DNA of 34,030 nt from the NCBI GenBank assembly GCA_945921515.1, contig CAMEKR010000007.1, positions 1 through 34,030 on the forward strand. The letters run 5' to 3'. Of the stretch, positions 1 through 8,336 are shown piece after piece. This stretch comes from an uncultured Clostridia bacterium. GTDB lineage: Bacteria; Bacillota; Clostridia; Oscillospirales; Ruminococcaceae. Made by a program: the position numbers and the translations under genes. The notes beneath the pieces were generated by a model, which was given only the letters and a program-made list of their open reading frames with translations, made no database searches and was not told the DNA's origin. Positions within the stretch are counted from its first letter, which is position 1; each line of letters starts with the position of its first letter.

Positions 1-3000
1 TTGTTTTAACTCTTCTTACAACCGGTATTGCGCCTCCGGCAATTAATGCTGTCGCAACGAAAACCGCTACTGAAGGTACGCTCGTATCAGGGTTAGACTT
101 ATCATCCTCATACTTGATAAATGCACATGAGATGCATTGATAATGGCCTCTTCCAGACTCATCTTCAACCCAGATGAACTCATGGTCGGAATAAAAATAT
201 CTGTTACCATCCTCATCCTCGTGCCAATGACCCTTATCATCATGAGTCCAGAATCCCTTGTACTTGATACTGCGTGACTCTGTCTTTTTGCAAGTATTGC
301 AGGTGCGCTGTTCTTCGCCATCTACGGTCTCGGTCGGTTCTTTAACGATATTCCATTCGCCCCAATCGTGACCAATAGCAGGAATAACCTCTTCATCCTT
401 TACAGTATCGCATACACTGCAATGTATCGACTTGCTTCCGTCGTTTTCGCAGTCCGGCTCTTTATCAATGGTGTAGTCATCTTCCCAAAGGTGTTCGTGG
501 TCTATGGTGCGGTATTCTTCAGCACCACAATACTTACAGATACGCTTTTCTTTTCCATCTTCTGTGCAAGTAGGATCTAAAACAGTTTCCCACTCACCCA
601 TTTCATGCTCTGTGGTAGGTATTGCTCTTGTATCTAAAAGTAAACCACACATAGTGCAATGTATAGACTCTGAGCCTTCGGTTGTACAAGTCGGCTCTGT
701 ATCGGTTTCCCATTCGCCTCTGATATGGTCTATAACAGGAATAACTCTTGAATCCTTTGTTGCACCGCACTTCGAACAATGAATAGACTCTGAACCTTCT
801 GTTGTACAAGTCGGCTCTTTGTCTACGGCGTAATGATCTTCCCATGTATGATTGTCGGGATCAAAATCGGTATCACGGTATTCTTCATAACCGCATACAC
901 TACAGCTTCTCTTTTCCTGTCCTTTATCGGAGCATCCTGCTGTCGAATATAATGTCCATTCGCCGTAGCTGTGACCGTTAGCGTCTATTTCGGTTGCATC
1001 CTTTTTAGCTGAACATCTTGAGCAATGTATCGACTTTGAACCCTTCTCGGTACAAGTAGGCTGTAAATCAACCGTGTAGTCGTTGTCCCAAGCATGACCC
1101 TTAGGATTTGTATCACGATAATCTACATTCTCACAAACAGAACAGATTCTCTTCTCCTGTCCGCCTTCGGTACAGGTAGCTGCTATTGATTCTGTCCAAG
1201 CGCCGTAGCTGTGACCGTTTGCGTCTATTTCGGTTACATCCTTTGTAGCTGAGCATCTTGAACAATGTATCGACTTTGAACCCTTCTCGGTACAAGTCGG
1301 CTGTAAATCAACTGTGTAGTCGTTGTCCCAAGCATGACCCTTAGGATTTGTATCACGATATTCTACATTCTTACAAACAGAACAGGTTCTCTTCTCCTGT
1401 CCGCCTTCGGTACAGGTAGCTGCTATTGATTCTGTCCAAGCGCCGTAGCTGTGACCGTTAGGCTCGCCGTCTTCAAATGTTTCTGCCATCTTGTCGGAAT
1501 GTGCTCCGCAGACGCATGAATAATAGTACTTTGCAGGATTTGTACAATCTGCCGCTTTTGCGAAAGTATCATTATTAACCGTTTCAATATTGAAAGTATG
1601 CGCCTCAATATCTACATGAGCGAAACAGTTTACGCACTTGGAGTAATGCTCTGTGTTGTTATCGTAATAATACTCACCGTCGCTGTCATGCACTACATTA
1701 TACTTTACAGTAAAGCGTGCAACATATTTATCGTTTGCAAAATCGGAATTATCGCTGTAAACAAGGAATGTTTCCTCATAAGTGCCTGCCGCAAGATTAT
1801 CCTTGGGAGCAATTATAAATGAACCGCTTTCGCCCGAAAGAATCTTTTCAATGCATCTGTCGGTTACTTCAAAGCCGTCAGCATTATTTTGATTTACGAT
1901 ATATGATATTGTAAATACAGAAGTATCTGTGCCGACCGTGCCTGTATTCTTGTCAAAGTCTGATTCTTTTACTACACGGCAATTTGTTACTGTTCCGTCA
2001 CCCGTAACCTTAATCTTGAGAGTTTTTGTCTGGATAGAAGAACCGGTATCATAATCATCGTTGAAGCTTACGGATGAAACCGCCGTGCCTTCATTATCGG
2101 TTACGGCAATATCAAAGTCACATGATTCGAGATTAGCAACTATCTTTATATTTTCCGTTACCGAAATAAGACCGATAGTGCCGTTTGAAGAATCGTAGGT
2201 GTATTTATCGGCAGAAATTGCCGTGCCGTTGCTGTCTGTGATCAATGCGTTATCGGCAAATCTCATAGTACCCATAGCAAGATTATTGAAAGTATAAGTC
2301 TCCGACTCGCTGTCATCAACAAAGCAGTCGCCGCTTAAAAGCTCGGCATAAGAACCGCAGTCAACATCTATATAGTAAGGAAGCTCATTCGGGCAAGATG
2401 CGCTGTCATCAATATTTGCGCCGTCACCAAGACGAATCACATCGAGAACGTTGTTCTCCAGTACCACCGCTGAACCGCTTACTCTCGATGTGTAAGTGTT
2501 TGTGCCGTCCGAAGACACCATCTTGTAGTTTGCTTCTACATTAAGGCACTTGTTTGTCTGATCTACAGACCAGCCCTCGCCGGGATTGGGAGTAATTCTG
2601 CGTACTATGCCGGTATTATTCTTGACTACCGCATCGGCAATCGAAGCAGTTATATTTCCGTTAGTATATATTGCACCGCCGTCTTTTACATCAAGAACGG
2701 TATCAAGCGTCAGGTCGCCGTAAGATGTGATTTCCGTGCCGTTATCTACCTTTGCGATACCGTCGCCCTTCAATGTAAGCTCAGAGCCTTCGGGAATCTC
2801 AACGGGAAGCAGGAAATAATCAGCTTTATCGTCAGTACCGTTTTCACTGTTACTAAGTGCGTTAAGCGTGCCGTTTACAGCATAAATGCCATGAAGCGCA
2901 CGGCCTGACTCGCCGGGAGTACCGCTGGATGTATTTGAGTTATAGTCATTTGCAGGACTGCCGCCCTTACCGCCACGGACATTCAGCGTACCGCCGTAAA

Positions 3001-3661
3001 GATATATCTCTGTAGTGTTGGTAAAAGCGTCTGCGCCGTTACCGCCGCTGCCGCCAACGCCATACGCATAGCTACCCGTTTCATAATCATAGTTATATCC
3101 TGCTTCGCCGCCGTTTCCGCCTTTTCCGCCGACTACAGTTACAATACCGCCGCTTACAATGAACTTACCGCAGTTCACTGCAACCAGACCATCTCTGCCG
3201 GTTCCACCGTTTACATTATCGGCTCCGCTCCAGACCATACCGTCATCTCCGGTATAACCGTCTGCACCGGTAACAGCGATTATGCCTGTTCCTGTTCCTG
3301 CTTCTGTTTCGGAGTATACGGTGACTTGCGCCGTACTGCCCTCGATACCGCCGTTAATAATGAAGTTAACGCCGTCTTTTACTATTATGTTGACATTTCC
3401 CATTACTTCGACCTTTTCGTCGATTGTTAAATCGGAATCCGCAACATACCATGTAGTTGTGCCGTCAGTGCCCCACTGAGTATCCGCAGAAGTAATCAGC
3501 GAATATTCGGTAACTGTTCCGCTGTCAACACTTCCGTCAGCCGATTTACCGTAGTAATTGACCGGAGTATCCGCATTGACTACAAGCGCAGTTACAGGAA
3601 CTAAAGCTAAAGCGAGAACTGCCGCCGAAATAATTCCGACAGTTTTCTTAAAATGTATCAT
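1..3661 (-). CDS. Large secreted CxxC-repeat surface protein, probably sortase-anchored (C-terminal end runs off window)
   Basis: I translated the minus frame from the ATG at 3661 and found no stop down to base 1 (1220 complete codons). The ORF track omits it because it has no stop inside the window. Residues 1 to about 30 are a signal peptide (MIHFKKTVGIISAAVLALAL). Residues about 30-700 are a Gly/Asn/Asp-rich region with GGKGGNGG-type stretches, compatible with a beta-helix or adhesin-like fold (inference). From about residue 705 to 1185 come modules of the form TCTEGGQEKRTCSVC alternating with TCTEKGSKSIHCSRC, about a dozen CxxC motifs. The end is NPDTS (about 1190-1194), a hydrophobic helix and RRVKT, which resembles a cell-wall sorting signal, so only a few residues are probably missing. 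AGGAAGGA precedes the start; a GTG two codons upstream is an alternative start. Ligand or role unknown. Confidence 0.88.
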   Translation of the reverse strand, partial: MIHFKKTVGIISAAVLALALVPVTALVVNADTPVNYYGKSADGSVDSGTVTEYSLITSADTQWGTDGTTTWYVADSDLTIDEKVEVMGNVNIIVKDGVNFIINGGIEGSTAQVTVYSETEAGTGTGIIAVTGADGYTGDDGMVWSGADNVNGGTGRDGLVAVNCGKFIVSGGIVTVVGGKGGNGGEAGYNYDYETGSYAYGVGGSGGNGADAFTNTTEIYLYGGTLNVRGGKGGSPANDYNSNTSSGTPGESGRALHGIYAVNGTLNALSNSENGTDDKADYFLLPVEIPEGSELTLKGDGIAKVDNGTEITSYGDLTLDTVLDVKDGGAIYTNGNITASIADAVVKNNTGIVRRITPNPGEGWSVDQTNKCLNVEANYKMVSSDGTNTYTSRVSGSAVVLENNVLDVIRLGDGANIDDSASCPNELPYYIDVDCGSYAELLSGDCFVDDSESETYTFNNLAMGTMRFADNALITDSNGTAISADKYTYDSSNGTIGLISVTENIKIVANLESCDFDIAVTDNEGTAVSSVSFNDDYDTGSSIQTKTLKIKVTGDGTVTNCRVVKESDFDKNTGTVGTDTSVFTISYIVNQNNADGFEVTDRCIEKILSGESGSFIIAPKDNLAAGTYEETFLVYSDNSDFANDKYVARFTVKYNVVHDSDGEYYYDNNTEHYSKCVNCFAHVDIEAHTFNIETVNNDTFAKAADCTNPAKYYYSCVCGAHSDKMAETFEDGEPNGHSYGAWTESIAATCTEGGQEKRTCSVCKNVEYRDTNPKGHAWDNDYTVDLQPTCTEKGSKSIHCSRCSATKDVTEIDANGHSYGAWTESIAATCTEGGQEKRICSVCENVDYRDTNPKGHAWDNDYTVDLQPTCTEKGSKSIHCSRCSAKKDATEIDANGHSYGEWTLYSTAGCSDKGQEKRSCSVCGYEEYRDTDFDPDNHTWEDHYAVDKEPTCTTEGSESIHCSKCGATKDSRVIPVIDHIRGEWETDTEPTCTTEGSESIHCTMCGLLLDTRAIPTTEHEMGEWETVLDPTCTEDGKEKRICKYCGAEEYRTIDHEHLWEDDYTIDKEPDCENDGSKSIHCSVCDTVKDEEVIPAIGHDWGEWNIVKEPTETVDGEEQRTCNTCKKTESRSIKYKGFWTHDDKGHWHEDEDGNRYFYSDHEFIWVEDESGRGHYQCISCAFIKYEDDKSNPDTSVPSVAVFVATALIAGGAIPVVRRVKT
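961..1440. repeat. Two tandem 240-bp repeats inside the surface protein gene
   Basis: Bases 961-1200 and 1201-1440 are near-identical; I count about 10 differences over 240 bases. Each unit encodes 80 residues holding one QEKR-type and one SKSIH-type CxxC module. A partial third copy starts at 1441, and more diverged units of about 120 bp continue towards base 540. This indicates a recent in-frame duplication. Confidence 0.9.
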
Positions 3662-3699
3662 TGCCACATCAGTCCTTCCTCTGTTTCCAAATTTTAAAT

Positions 3700-3728
3700 A
3701 TTGTAACACAACAAAAAGTTAAAGTCAA
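3700..3728 (-). promoter_or_regulatory. Sigma-A promoter of the surface protein gene
   Basis: Read on the minus strand: -35 TTGACT (3723-3728), 17-bp spacer, -10 TACAAT (3700-3705), with TGT directly before the -10 (extended -10). It lies about 40 bases upstream of the start codon at 3661. Confidence 0.75.
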
Positions 3729-3735
3729 TACTTTT

Positions 3736-3771
3736 GGCACGAATTGACATCAAAACGGCACGAAATGACAT
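3736..3771. promoter_or_regulatory. Tandem 15-bp direct repeat upstream of the -35 (candidate activator site)
   Basis: GGCACGAATTGACAT (3736-3750) and GGCACGAAATGACAT (3757-3771) differ by one base and are 21 bp apart start to start, two helical turns. They begin 8 bp upstream of the -35 of the surface protein promoter, where an activator would sit. Spacing and placement resemble LytTR-type or other response-regulator sites. The cognate regulator is not in the window. Confidence 0.55.
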
Positions 3772-3800
3772 AAAGCATTAGTCAAAGGCTGTTTTTTTAA

Positions 3801-4640
3801 TTACTCTGTATCAATTATCACATTTTCTTTTTCCGTAAGCAGTATCTTTACATCCGGATTTGCTTTTCTGAGATTATCGTAAATATCGCTATTCTCTTTT
3901 AAATACGCATCCTCATTGGTAATTACCGCAGTACGGGGCCTGAATATGCTGAGAGCCTCTTCGCAGGCTGTGTGAACAGTTCCGTGATGAGGAGCTTTGT
4001 ATATGTCTATTTGTTCGTTTATGCTGTGGGCGATCCTGCAGCATACATGATTGGCTTTCGGGTGAGGCGAGGGATAATCCATAACATCCCCTCCGAGAAA
4101 AATGTTCTTTCCGTCCGCCTTGATAAATACGGCAAGGCTGTTCTGATTTTCGCTGAGAGCGATGCGGTGATAAGTTTCGGTACAGGACTTGTCCTCGTAT
4201 ATCTCTTTGATTGAGTTTTCGGAAGAAAACAGTTTCAGCTCATATCTGGTGAAAGGTATCACGGAAATATCTTCCGCAAAGACAAGCCTGCTTTTCTTTT
4301 GTACAGATTCGACCATCTCGCTAAATTTGTCCGTCTCGGATTGTCGGTATGTATCATCAGCTTCGGTTCCCCATGCAGTTGTGCAATCAAGACCGCTGTA
4401 GCGTTTCAGGTATACCGTATCCACCTGATAATCCGTAATCAGATTCGGGATATTGCCGTAATGATCCCTGTGGAAATGGGTAAGAAGTATGAAGGATATC
4501 CTTTTGACGCCAAGCTCGCATAGATAATCCCGTACCTGCTCATACTGCTCGTCAAAGCCGGTATCCACAACAGCTACTCCATCGCCGCTTTGAAGTATTA
4601 TGATATCGCTCCATTTTGTTTTCAGAAAGTGTAATTTCAT
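3801..4640 (-). CDS. Metallo-beta-lactamase-fold hydrolase, ComEC C-domain-like
   Basis: 279 residues. The metal-binding signature HFHRDH sits at residues 55-60, after a VVDTGF strand at 24-29. Further on are LGGDVMDY (metal-bridging Asp) and APHHGT (late His), the usual order in MBL hydrolases. The APHHG element and C-terminal half resemble the stand-alone relatives of the ComEC/Rec2 beta-lactamase domain, so a phosphodiesterase or nuclease-like activity is plausible, but the substrate cannot be read. No signal peptide is visible, so it is probably cytoplasmic. AAAGGA precedes the ATG. The gene has its own promoter (4678-4706) and appears monocistronic, since the next minus-strand gene has its own promoter as well. 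Confidence 0.85.
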   Translation of the reverse strand: MKLHFLKTKWSDIIILQSGDGVAVVDTGFDEQYEQVRDYLCELGVKRISFILLTHFHRDHYGNIPNLITDYQVDTVYLKRYSGLDCTTAWGTEADDTYRQSETDKFSEMVESVQKKSRLVFAEDISVIPFTRYELKLFSSENSIKEIYEDKSCTETYHRIALSENQNSLAVFIKADGKNIFLGGDVMDYPSPHPKANHVCCRIAHSINEQIDIYKAPHHGTVHTACEEALSIFRPRTAVITNEDAYLKENSDIYDNLRKANPDVKILLTEKENVIIDTE

Positions 4641-4677
4641 ATGCTAAAAATCCTTTATTTTTTATCAGGTTAATTTC

Positions 4678-4706
4678 AGTATAGCATTGAGGTAAGGTTA
4701 TGTCAA
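4678..4706 (-). promoter_or_regulatory. Sigma-A promoter of the MBL hydrolase gene
   Basis: On the minus strand: TTGACA (4701-4706), 17-bp spacer, TATACT (4678-4683). A perfect -35 and a 5/6 -10, about 35 bases upstream of the start codon. Confidence 0.8.
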
Positions 4707-4775
4707 TCGTTAGCAGCTTTGTTTAACCGCTGAATTTAACTAAATTGATTTTTCTGTGAAAGAAAACATATGCTA

Positions 4776-4804
4776 TTTACAAACGGAAAACTAAGTGGTA
4801 TAAT
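4776..4804 (+). promoter_or_regulatory. Sigma-A promoter for the ATPase-ferredoxin oxidoreductase operon
   Basis: TTTACA (4776-4781), 17-bp spacer, TATAAT (4799-4804). The predicted start near 4811 gives a leader of about 43 bases before the ATPase gene. Confidence 0.8.
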
Positions 4805-4853
4805 AATAAACTAAAGTGTGTTATCATTACCTTTACGAAGAAAAGGACAAAAG

Positions 4854-5525
4854 ATGGAATACAAAAAAATCAATATAATCACCGGCCATTACGGCAGCGG
4901 TAAAACCAATATATCGGTAAATATGGCTCTCGAGCTTGCAGGGAGAGGCGAAAAAGTCACGGTAGTTGACCTTGATATAGTTAATCCTTATTTCAGAACT
5001 GCAGATTTTGAAGCGCTTTTCGGCGAACACAATATACAACTCACCGTACCGACTTACGCCAACTCAAACCTTGATATTCCTGCTCTCGGCTTTGATATGA
5101 ACGGCATTGCCGACCGTGAGGGATATATTATAATAGATGTCGGCGGCGATGACGAGGGTGCGAAGGCGCTCGGCAGATATCTTCCCGTATTCAAAAAATA
5201 TGACACGCAGATGCTGTATGTAATTAATAAGTGCAGATATCTGACAAAAGAGCCCGAAGAGGCACTTCAGCTGATGTATGATATTGAAAATGCTTCGGGA
5301 CTCAAATGCGACGGTATAATCAACAACACCAATCTCGGCAGCGAAACGGACAGTAATATCATTTCCGATTCGGCGGAATATGCAAAAGCTGTCTGCGAAG
5401 CCGCAAATCTGCCGCTTGTTGCCGTCACTTCACAAAAAGAGTATCTTGGTGATACCGACAATGCATTCCCTGTAAAGATATATGTAAAAAAGTTATGGGA
5501 ACAGTTCGGAGACGAACAGGCATAA
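4854..5525 (+). CDS. MinD/ParA/CobQ-like P-loop ATPase
   Basis: I choose the ATG at 4854 (223 residues, starting MEYKKINIITGHYGSGKTN) because AAAAGGA lies just upstream. The ORF track start at 4818 would add 12 residues with no ribosome site. A deviant Walker A (GHYGSGKTN) stands at residues about 10-18, followed by VTVVDLDIVNPYFRT and IIIDVGGDDEG (Walker B-like), the pattern of SIMIBI-class ATPases related to MinD/ParA. It is the first gene of the operon, with the ferredoxin subunit of the oxidoreductase 64 bases downstream. Similar ATPases are often used in Fe-S cluster or cofactor insertion, so a role in maturing the neighbouring enzyme is an attractive inference, but nothing in the sequence proves it. 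No ferredoxin-type cysteine cluster is present. Confidence 0.85.
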   Translation: MEYKKINIITGHYGSGKTNISVNMALELAGRGEKVTVVDLDIVNPYFRTADFEALFGEHNIQLTVPTYANSNLDIPALGFDMNGIADREGYIIIDVGGDDEGAKALGRYLPVFKKYDTQMLYVINKCRYLTKEPEEALQLMYDIENASGLKCDGIINNTNLGSETDSNIISDSAEYAKAVCEAANLPLVAVTSQKEYLGDTDNAFPVKIYVKKLWEQFGDEQA

Positions 5526-5589
5526 ACGCTTTTTCCTTACCTTAAGGTAAGCCGAATAAAGACATTCACGAAAGGAAAGGTCATTAAAT

Positions 5590-5808
5590 ATGGCAAAAAT
5601 GAAAGTGGATTTTGACCGCTGTAAAGGATGTGGACTATGCACTACCGCTTGTCCGAAAAAGATAGTTGCCTTACAGACGGAAAAGCTGAACAAAAAGGGC
5701 TATTACACCGCAGTATGTACTGACGATGACGCTTGCATCGCCTGTGCTCTGTGCGCTATGATGTGTCCCGATTGTGCTATCACTGTAGGAGGTGACGACA
5801 ATGGCTGA
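5590..5808 (+). CDS. 2-oxoacid:ferredoxin oxidoreductase, ferredoxin (delta) subunit, VorD/KorD type
   Basis: A 72-residue 2[4Fe-4S] ferredoxin. The two clusters are CKGCGLCTTACP at the N-terminus and CIACALCAMMCP towards the C-terminus. It carries electrons from the thiamine-bound intermediate in the beta subunit to external ferredoxin. GGAAAGG precedes the ATG. Its last codons overlap the alpha-subunit start by 8 bases, consistent with translational coupling and a delta-alpha-beta-gamma subunit order. Confidence 0.93.
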   Translation: MAKMKVDFDRCKGCGLCTTACPKKIVALQTEKLNKKGYYTAVCTDDDACIACALCAMMCPDCAITVGGDDNG

Positions 5809-6868
5809 GAAAACTCTTATGAAAGGTAACGAGGCGCTGGCTGAAGCCGCTATCAGAGCAGGCTGCAAGTGCTTTTTCGGATACCCTATCACACCTCAGA
5901 CAGAGATATCTGCATATCTGTCAAAGAGAATGCCCAAGGTAGGCGGCGTATTCTTACAGGCAGAGTCGGAAGTTGCGGCTATTAATATGGTATACGGATG
6001 TGCCGGCTCGGGCATCAGATGTATGACTTCTTCATCTTCTCCCGGAATTTCGCTGAAAACAGAAGGAATAAGCTACATTGCAGGCTCGGATCTTCCCTGT
6101 GTTATTATAAATGTACAAAGAGGCGGTCCCGGTCTTGGCGGCATTCAGCCTTCTCAGGCTGACTACTGGCAGGTGACTCACGCTCTTGGACACGGAGACT
6201 TCCATGCGATAGTATTTGCTCCCGCATCAGTTCAGGAGATGGTAGACACCGTTACTAAGGCATTTGACCTTGCCGATGAGTACAGAATGCCGGCAGTTAT
6301 CCTTGCTGACGGCCTGCTCGGTCAGATGATGGAGCCCGTAACCTTTGAGGATACAGAAATAAAGATGTCCGACGCTTCAAACAAGCCCTGGGCGGCTTGC
6401 GGTCACGGCAACAAGAGAAAGCACAACATAATAAACTCTCTTTATTTAAAACCCGACCAGCTTGAAGACAATGTAAGAGCCCGTTTTGAAAGATATGAAG
6501 AAATAAAGGCAAAGCATACCGAAGCAATTAGCGACTACTGCGAGGACGCAGATACAGTTGTTGTTGCATACGGCTCTACCGCAAGACTTGCAAAATCTGC
6601 CGTAGAAGCCGCAAGAAAAGAAGGTATCAAGGTTGGTATAGTAAGACCTGTTACTCTTTGGCCGTATCCTGCAAAGGAGATTGCAGAAGCCTGCAAGAAC
6701 GCAAAGAATGTTCTTTGCGTAGAAATGTCAATGGGTCAGATGGTAGACGATGTCAAGATAGCGATAAACTGCTCTAAACCCGTTGAATTCTACGGCAGAA
6801 CAGGCGGTATTATTCCTAAGCCTGCAGAAATACTTGCAAAAATCAGAGAAATGGGAGGTAAAAACTAA
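5801..6868 (+). CDS. vorB: 2-oxoacid:ferredoxin oxidoreductase alpha subunit (VorB/KorA type)
   Basis: 355 residues from the ATG at 5801, chosen over the track start at 5792 because GGAGGT lies 7 bases upstream. The sequence begins MAEKTLMKGNEALAEAAI and has FGYPITPQTEI, LQAESEVAAINM, SSSSPGISLK and RGGPGLGGIQPSQ, the conserved pyrimidine-binding and domain II elements of this subunit family. A C-terminal transketolase-like domain (VVVAYGSTARLAKSAVEAA) follows. The four-subunit enzyme decarboxylates a 2-oxoacid with CoA and ferredoxin. The sequence resembles clostridial proteins named VorB (branched-chain 2-oxoacids), but 2-oxoglutarate (KorA) cannot be excluded from sequence. Confidence 0.9.
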   Translation: MAEKTLMKGNEALAEAAIRAGCKCFFGYPITPQTEISAYLSKRMPKVGGVFLQAESEVAAINMVYGCAGSGIRCMTSSSSPGISLKTEGISYIAGSDLPCVIINVQRGGPGLGGIQPSQADYWQVTHALGHGDFHAIVFAPASVQEMVDTVTKAFDLADEYRMPAVILADGLLGQMMEPVTFEDTEIKMSDASNKPWAACGHGNKRKHNIINSLYLKPDQLEDNVRARFERYEEIKAKHTEAISDYCEDADTVVVAYGSTARLAKSAVEAARKEGIKVGIVRPVTLWPYPAKEIAEACKNAKNVLCVEMSMGQMVDDVKIAINCSKPVEFYGRTGGIIPKPAEILAKIREMGGKN

Positions 6869-7608
6869 TGCCCGAATTTAAAAGACCTCATGCGCTGGCT
6901 GATGTGACCACCCACTACTGTCCCGGTTGTACTCACGGTATAGTACACAGACTGGTAGCCGAAGTAATAGACGAGATGGGTATCGAGGGTGACACGATAG
7001 GCGTTTGCCCCGTAGGCTGCTCGGTTATGGCTTATGATTATTTTGAATGCGATATGCTTGAGGCTTCACACGGCAGAGCGCCTGCTGTAGCTACCGGCAT
7101 AAAGAGAGCAAATCCCGACAAATTCGTATTTACATATCAGGGCGACGGCGACCTTGCCGCAATCGGAACAGCCGAGATAGTTCATGCCGCAACAAGAGGC
7201 GAGAACATAACGGTAATATTCATCAATAACACAACATACGGCATGACCGGCGGACAGATGGCTCCTACCACGCTCCCCGGACAGATAACTCAGACTACTC
7301 CTTACGGAAGAAATCCCGATGTTGAAGGCTTCCCTGTAAGAGTATGCGAGATGCTGTCAACACTTAGCGGCGTTGCGCTTGCTCAGCGTGTAACCGTTAT
7401 CGATCCCAAGAATATAAATATCGCAAAGAAAGCAATAAGAAAAGGCTTTGAGTTCCAGAAGAACAAGCAGGGATTCTCCATCATCGAGGTACTCTCTACC
7501 TGTCCTACCAACTGGGGCAAGACTCCGATAGAGGCTCTTGACAGAGTACGCACGGAAATGATCCCCTACTATCCTCTCGGTGTATTTAAGGAGGGAGCAA
7601 TAAGATGA
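6868..7608 (+). CDS. 2-oxoacid:ferredoxin oxidoreductase beta subunit, TPP-binding (VorA/KorB type)
   Basis: 246 residues. The thiamine diphosphate/Mg site is clear: GDGDLAAIG followed by NNTTYGMTGGQMAPTT. The N-terminal CPGCTHG and CPVGCS motifs supply cluster or active-site cysteines typical of this subunit. Its ATG overlaps the alpha-subunit stop (TAATG), so the two are translationally coupled. It is the catalytic subunit in which decarboxylation takes place. Confidence 0.92.
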   Translation: MPEFKRPHALADVTTHYCPGCTHGIVHRLVAEVIDEMGIEGDTIGVCPVGCSVMAYDYFECDMLEASHGRAPAVATGIKRANPDKFVFTYQGDGDLAAIGTAEIVHAATRGENITVIFINNTTYGMTGGQMAPTTLPGQITQTTPYGRNPDVEGFPVRVCEMLSTLSGVALAQRVTVIDPKNINIAKKAIRKGFEFQKNKQGFSIIEVLSTCPTNWGKTPIEALDRVRTEMIPYYPLGVFKEGAIR

Positions 7609-8135
7609 CGAATGAAATTCTTCTTGCAGGCTTCGGCGGACAGGGTATACTGTTCATGGGAAAGATGCTTGCTTACTTCGGACTTTACGAGAATAAGGAA
7701 GTATCCTGGCTCCCGTCATACGGTCCCGAGATGCGTGGCGGTACCTGTAACTGCTCGGTGTGCATAAGCGACGATCCTATAGGCTCTCCGCTGGTTGACG
7801 CTCCTAACACTCTGATAGTTATGAATACGCCCAGCTACGATAAATTCATCAATACTGTAGTGCCGGGCGGCACCGTACTTATCGACAGCTCGCTTGTCGA
7901 AGCAAAGACGGACAGAACGGATATCAACGTATATTATGTACCTGCCACAGCACTTGCAAATGAGAACGACATGAAGGGTATGGCAAACATTATCCTTCTC
8001 GGTAAGCTGCTCAAGGAAACAAATATTACCTCTATGGAAACTGTAAAAAAGGCTATGGAAAAGGTAATTCCTCCGAAAAAGGCACATCTTATCGAAGCAA
8101 ATATCAAGGCTATTGAGCTTGGTATGCAGCAGTAA
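7605..8135 (+). CDS. 2-oxoacid:ferredoxin oxidoreductase gamma subunit (VorC/KorC type)
   Basis: 176 residues. It starts with the family hallmark LAGFGGQGILFMGKMLA and then has WLPSYGPEMRGGTCNCSV. In the four-subunit enzymes this domain lies near CoA and helps positioning. The start overlaps the beta-subunit stop (ATGA), and a terminator follows, so it is the last gene of the operon. Confidence 0.92.
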   Translation: MTNEILLAGFGGQGILFMGKMLAYFGLYENKEVSWLPSYGPEMRGGTCNCSVCISDDPIGSPLVDAPNTLIVMNTPSYDKFINTVVPGGTVLIDSSLVEAKTDRTDINVYYVPATALANENDMKGMANIILLGKLLKETNITSMETVKKAMEKVIPPKKAHLIEANIKAIELGMQQ

Positions 8136-8148
8136 TGACACGCAAAGG

Positions 8149-8176
8149 GCGGCTGTTTTCTGACAGCCGCTTTTTG
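8149..8176 (+). terminator. Intrinsic terminator of the oxidoreductase operon
   Basis: GCGGCTGT (8149-8156) pairs with ACAGCCGC (8163-8170), followed by TTTTTGCTTT. Confidence 0.85.
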
Positions 8177-8245
8177 CTTTCGTTGCTCAATAACCATAAT
8201 ATAGCGGTCATATCAAAAAAAACTGAAAAATGGAAAAAATAGATA

Positions 8246-8274
8246 TTTACAATCCGTTCAAGATATGATATAAT
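8246..8274 (+). promoter_or_regulatory. Sigma-A promoter of PFOR
   Basis: TTTACA (8246-8251), 17-bp spacer, TATAAT (8269-8274). About 60 bases of leader follow, with a small GGGTC/GGCCC hairpin, before the strong AAAGGAGG ribosome site of PFOR. Confidence 0.82.
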
Positions 8275-8336
8275 ACTAAGTTGAAAGCTTGGGTCATTAA
8301 ACGAGGCCCTTTGCAAAAAAAAGGAGGACGATTCCC

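Noticed and set aside
368-782. Plus-strand ORFs 368..580 and 504..782
   Set aside because: They are antisense shadows of the surface protein gene, whose minus frame is continuous.
961-1440. CRISPR-like periodicity
   Set aside because: The repeats are 240-bp coding modules without spacers and stay in one open frame.
3282-3479. Plus-strand ORF of 65 residues
   Set aside because: Antisense to the N-terminal part of the surface protein; low-complexity Pro/Val/Ser translation of the complementary strand.
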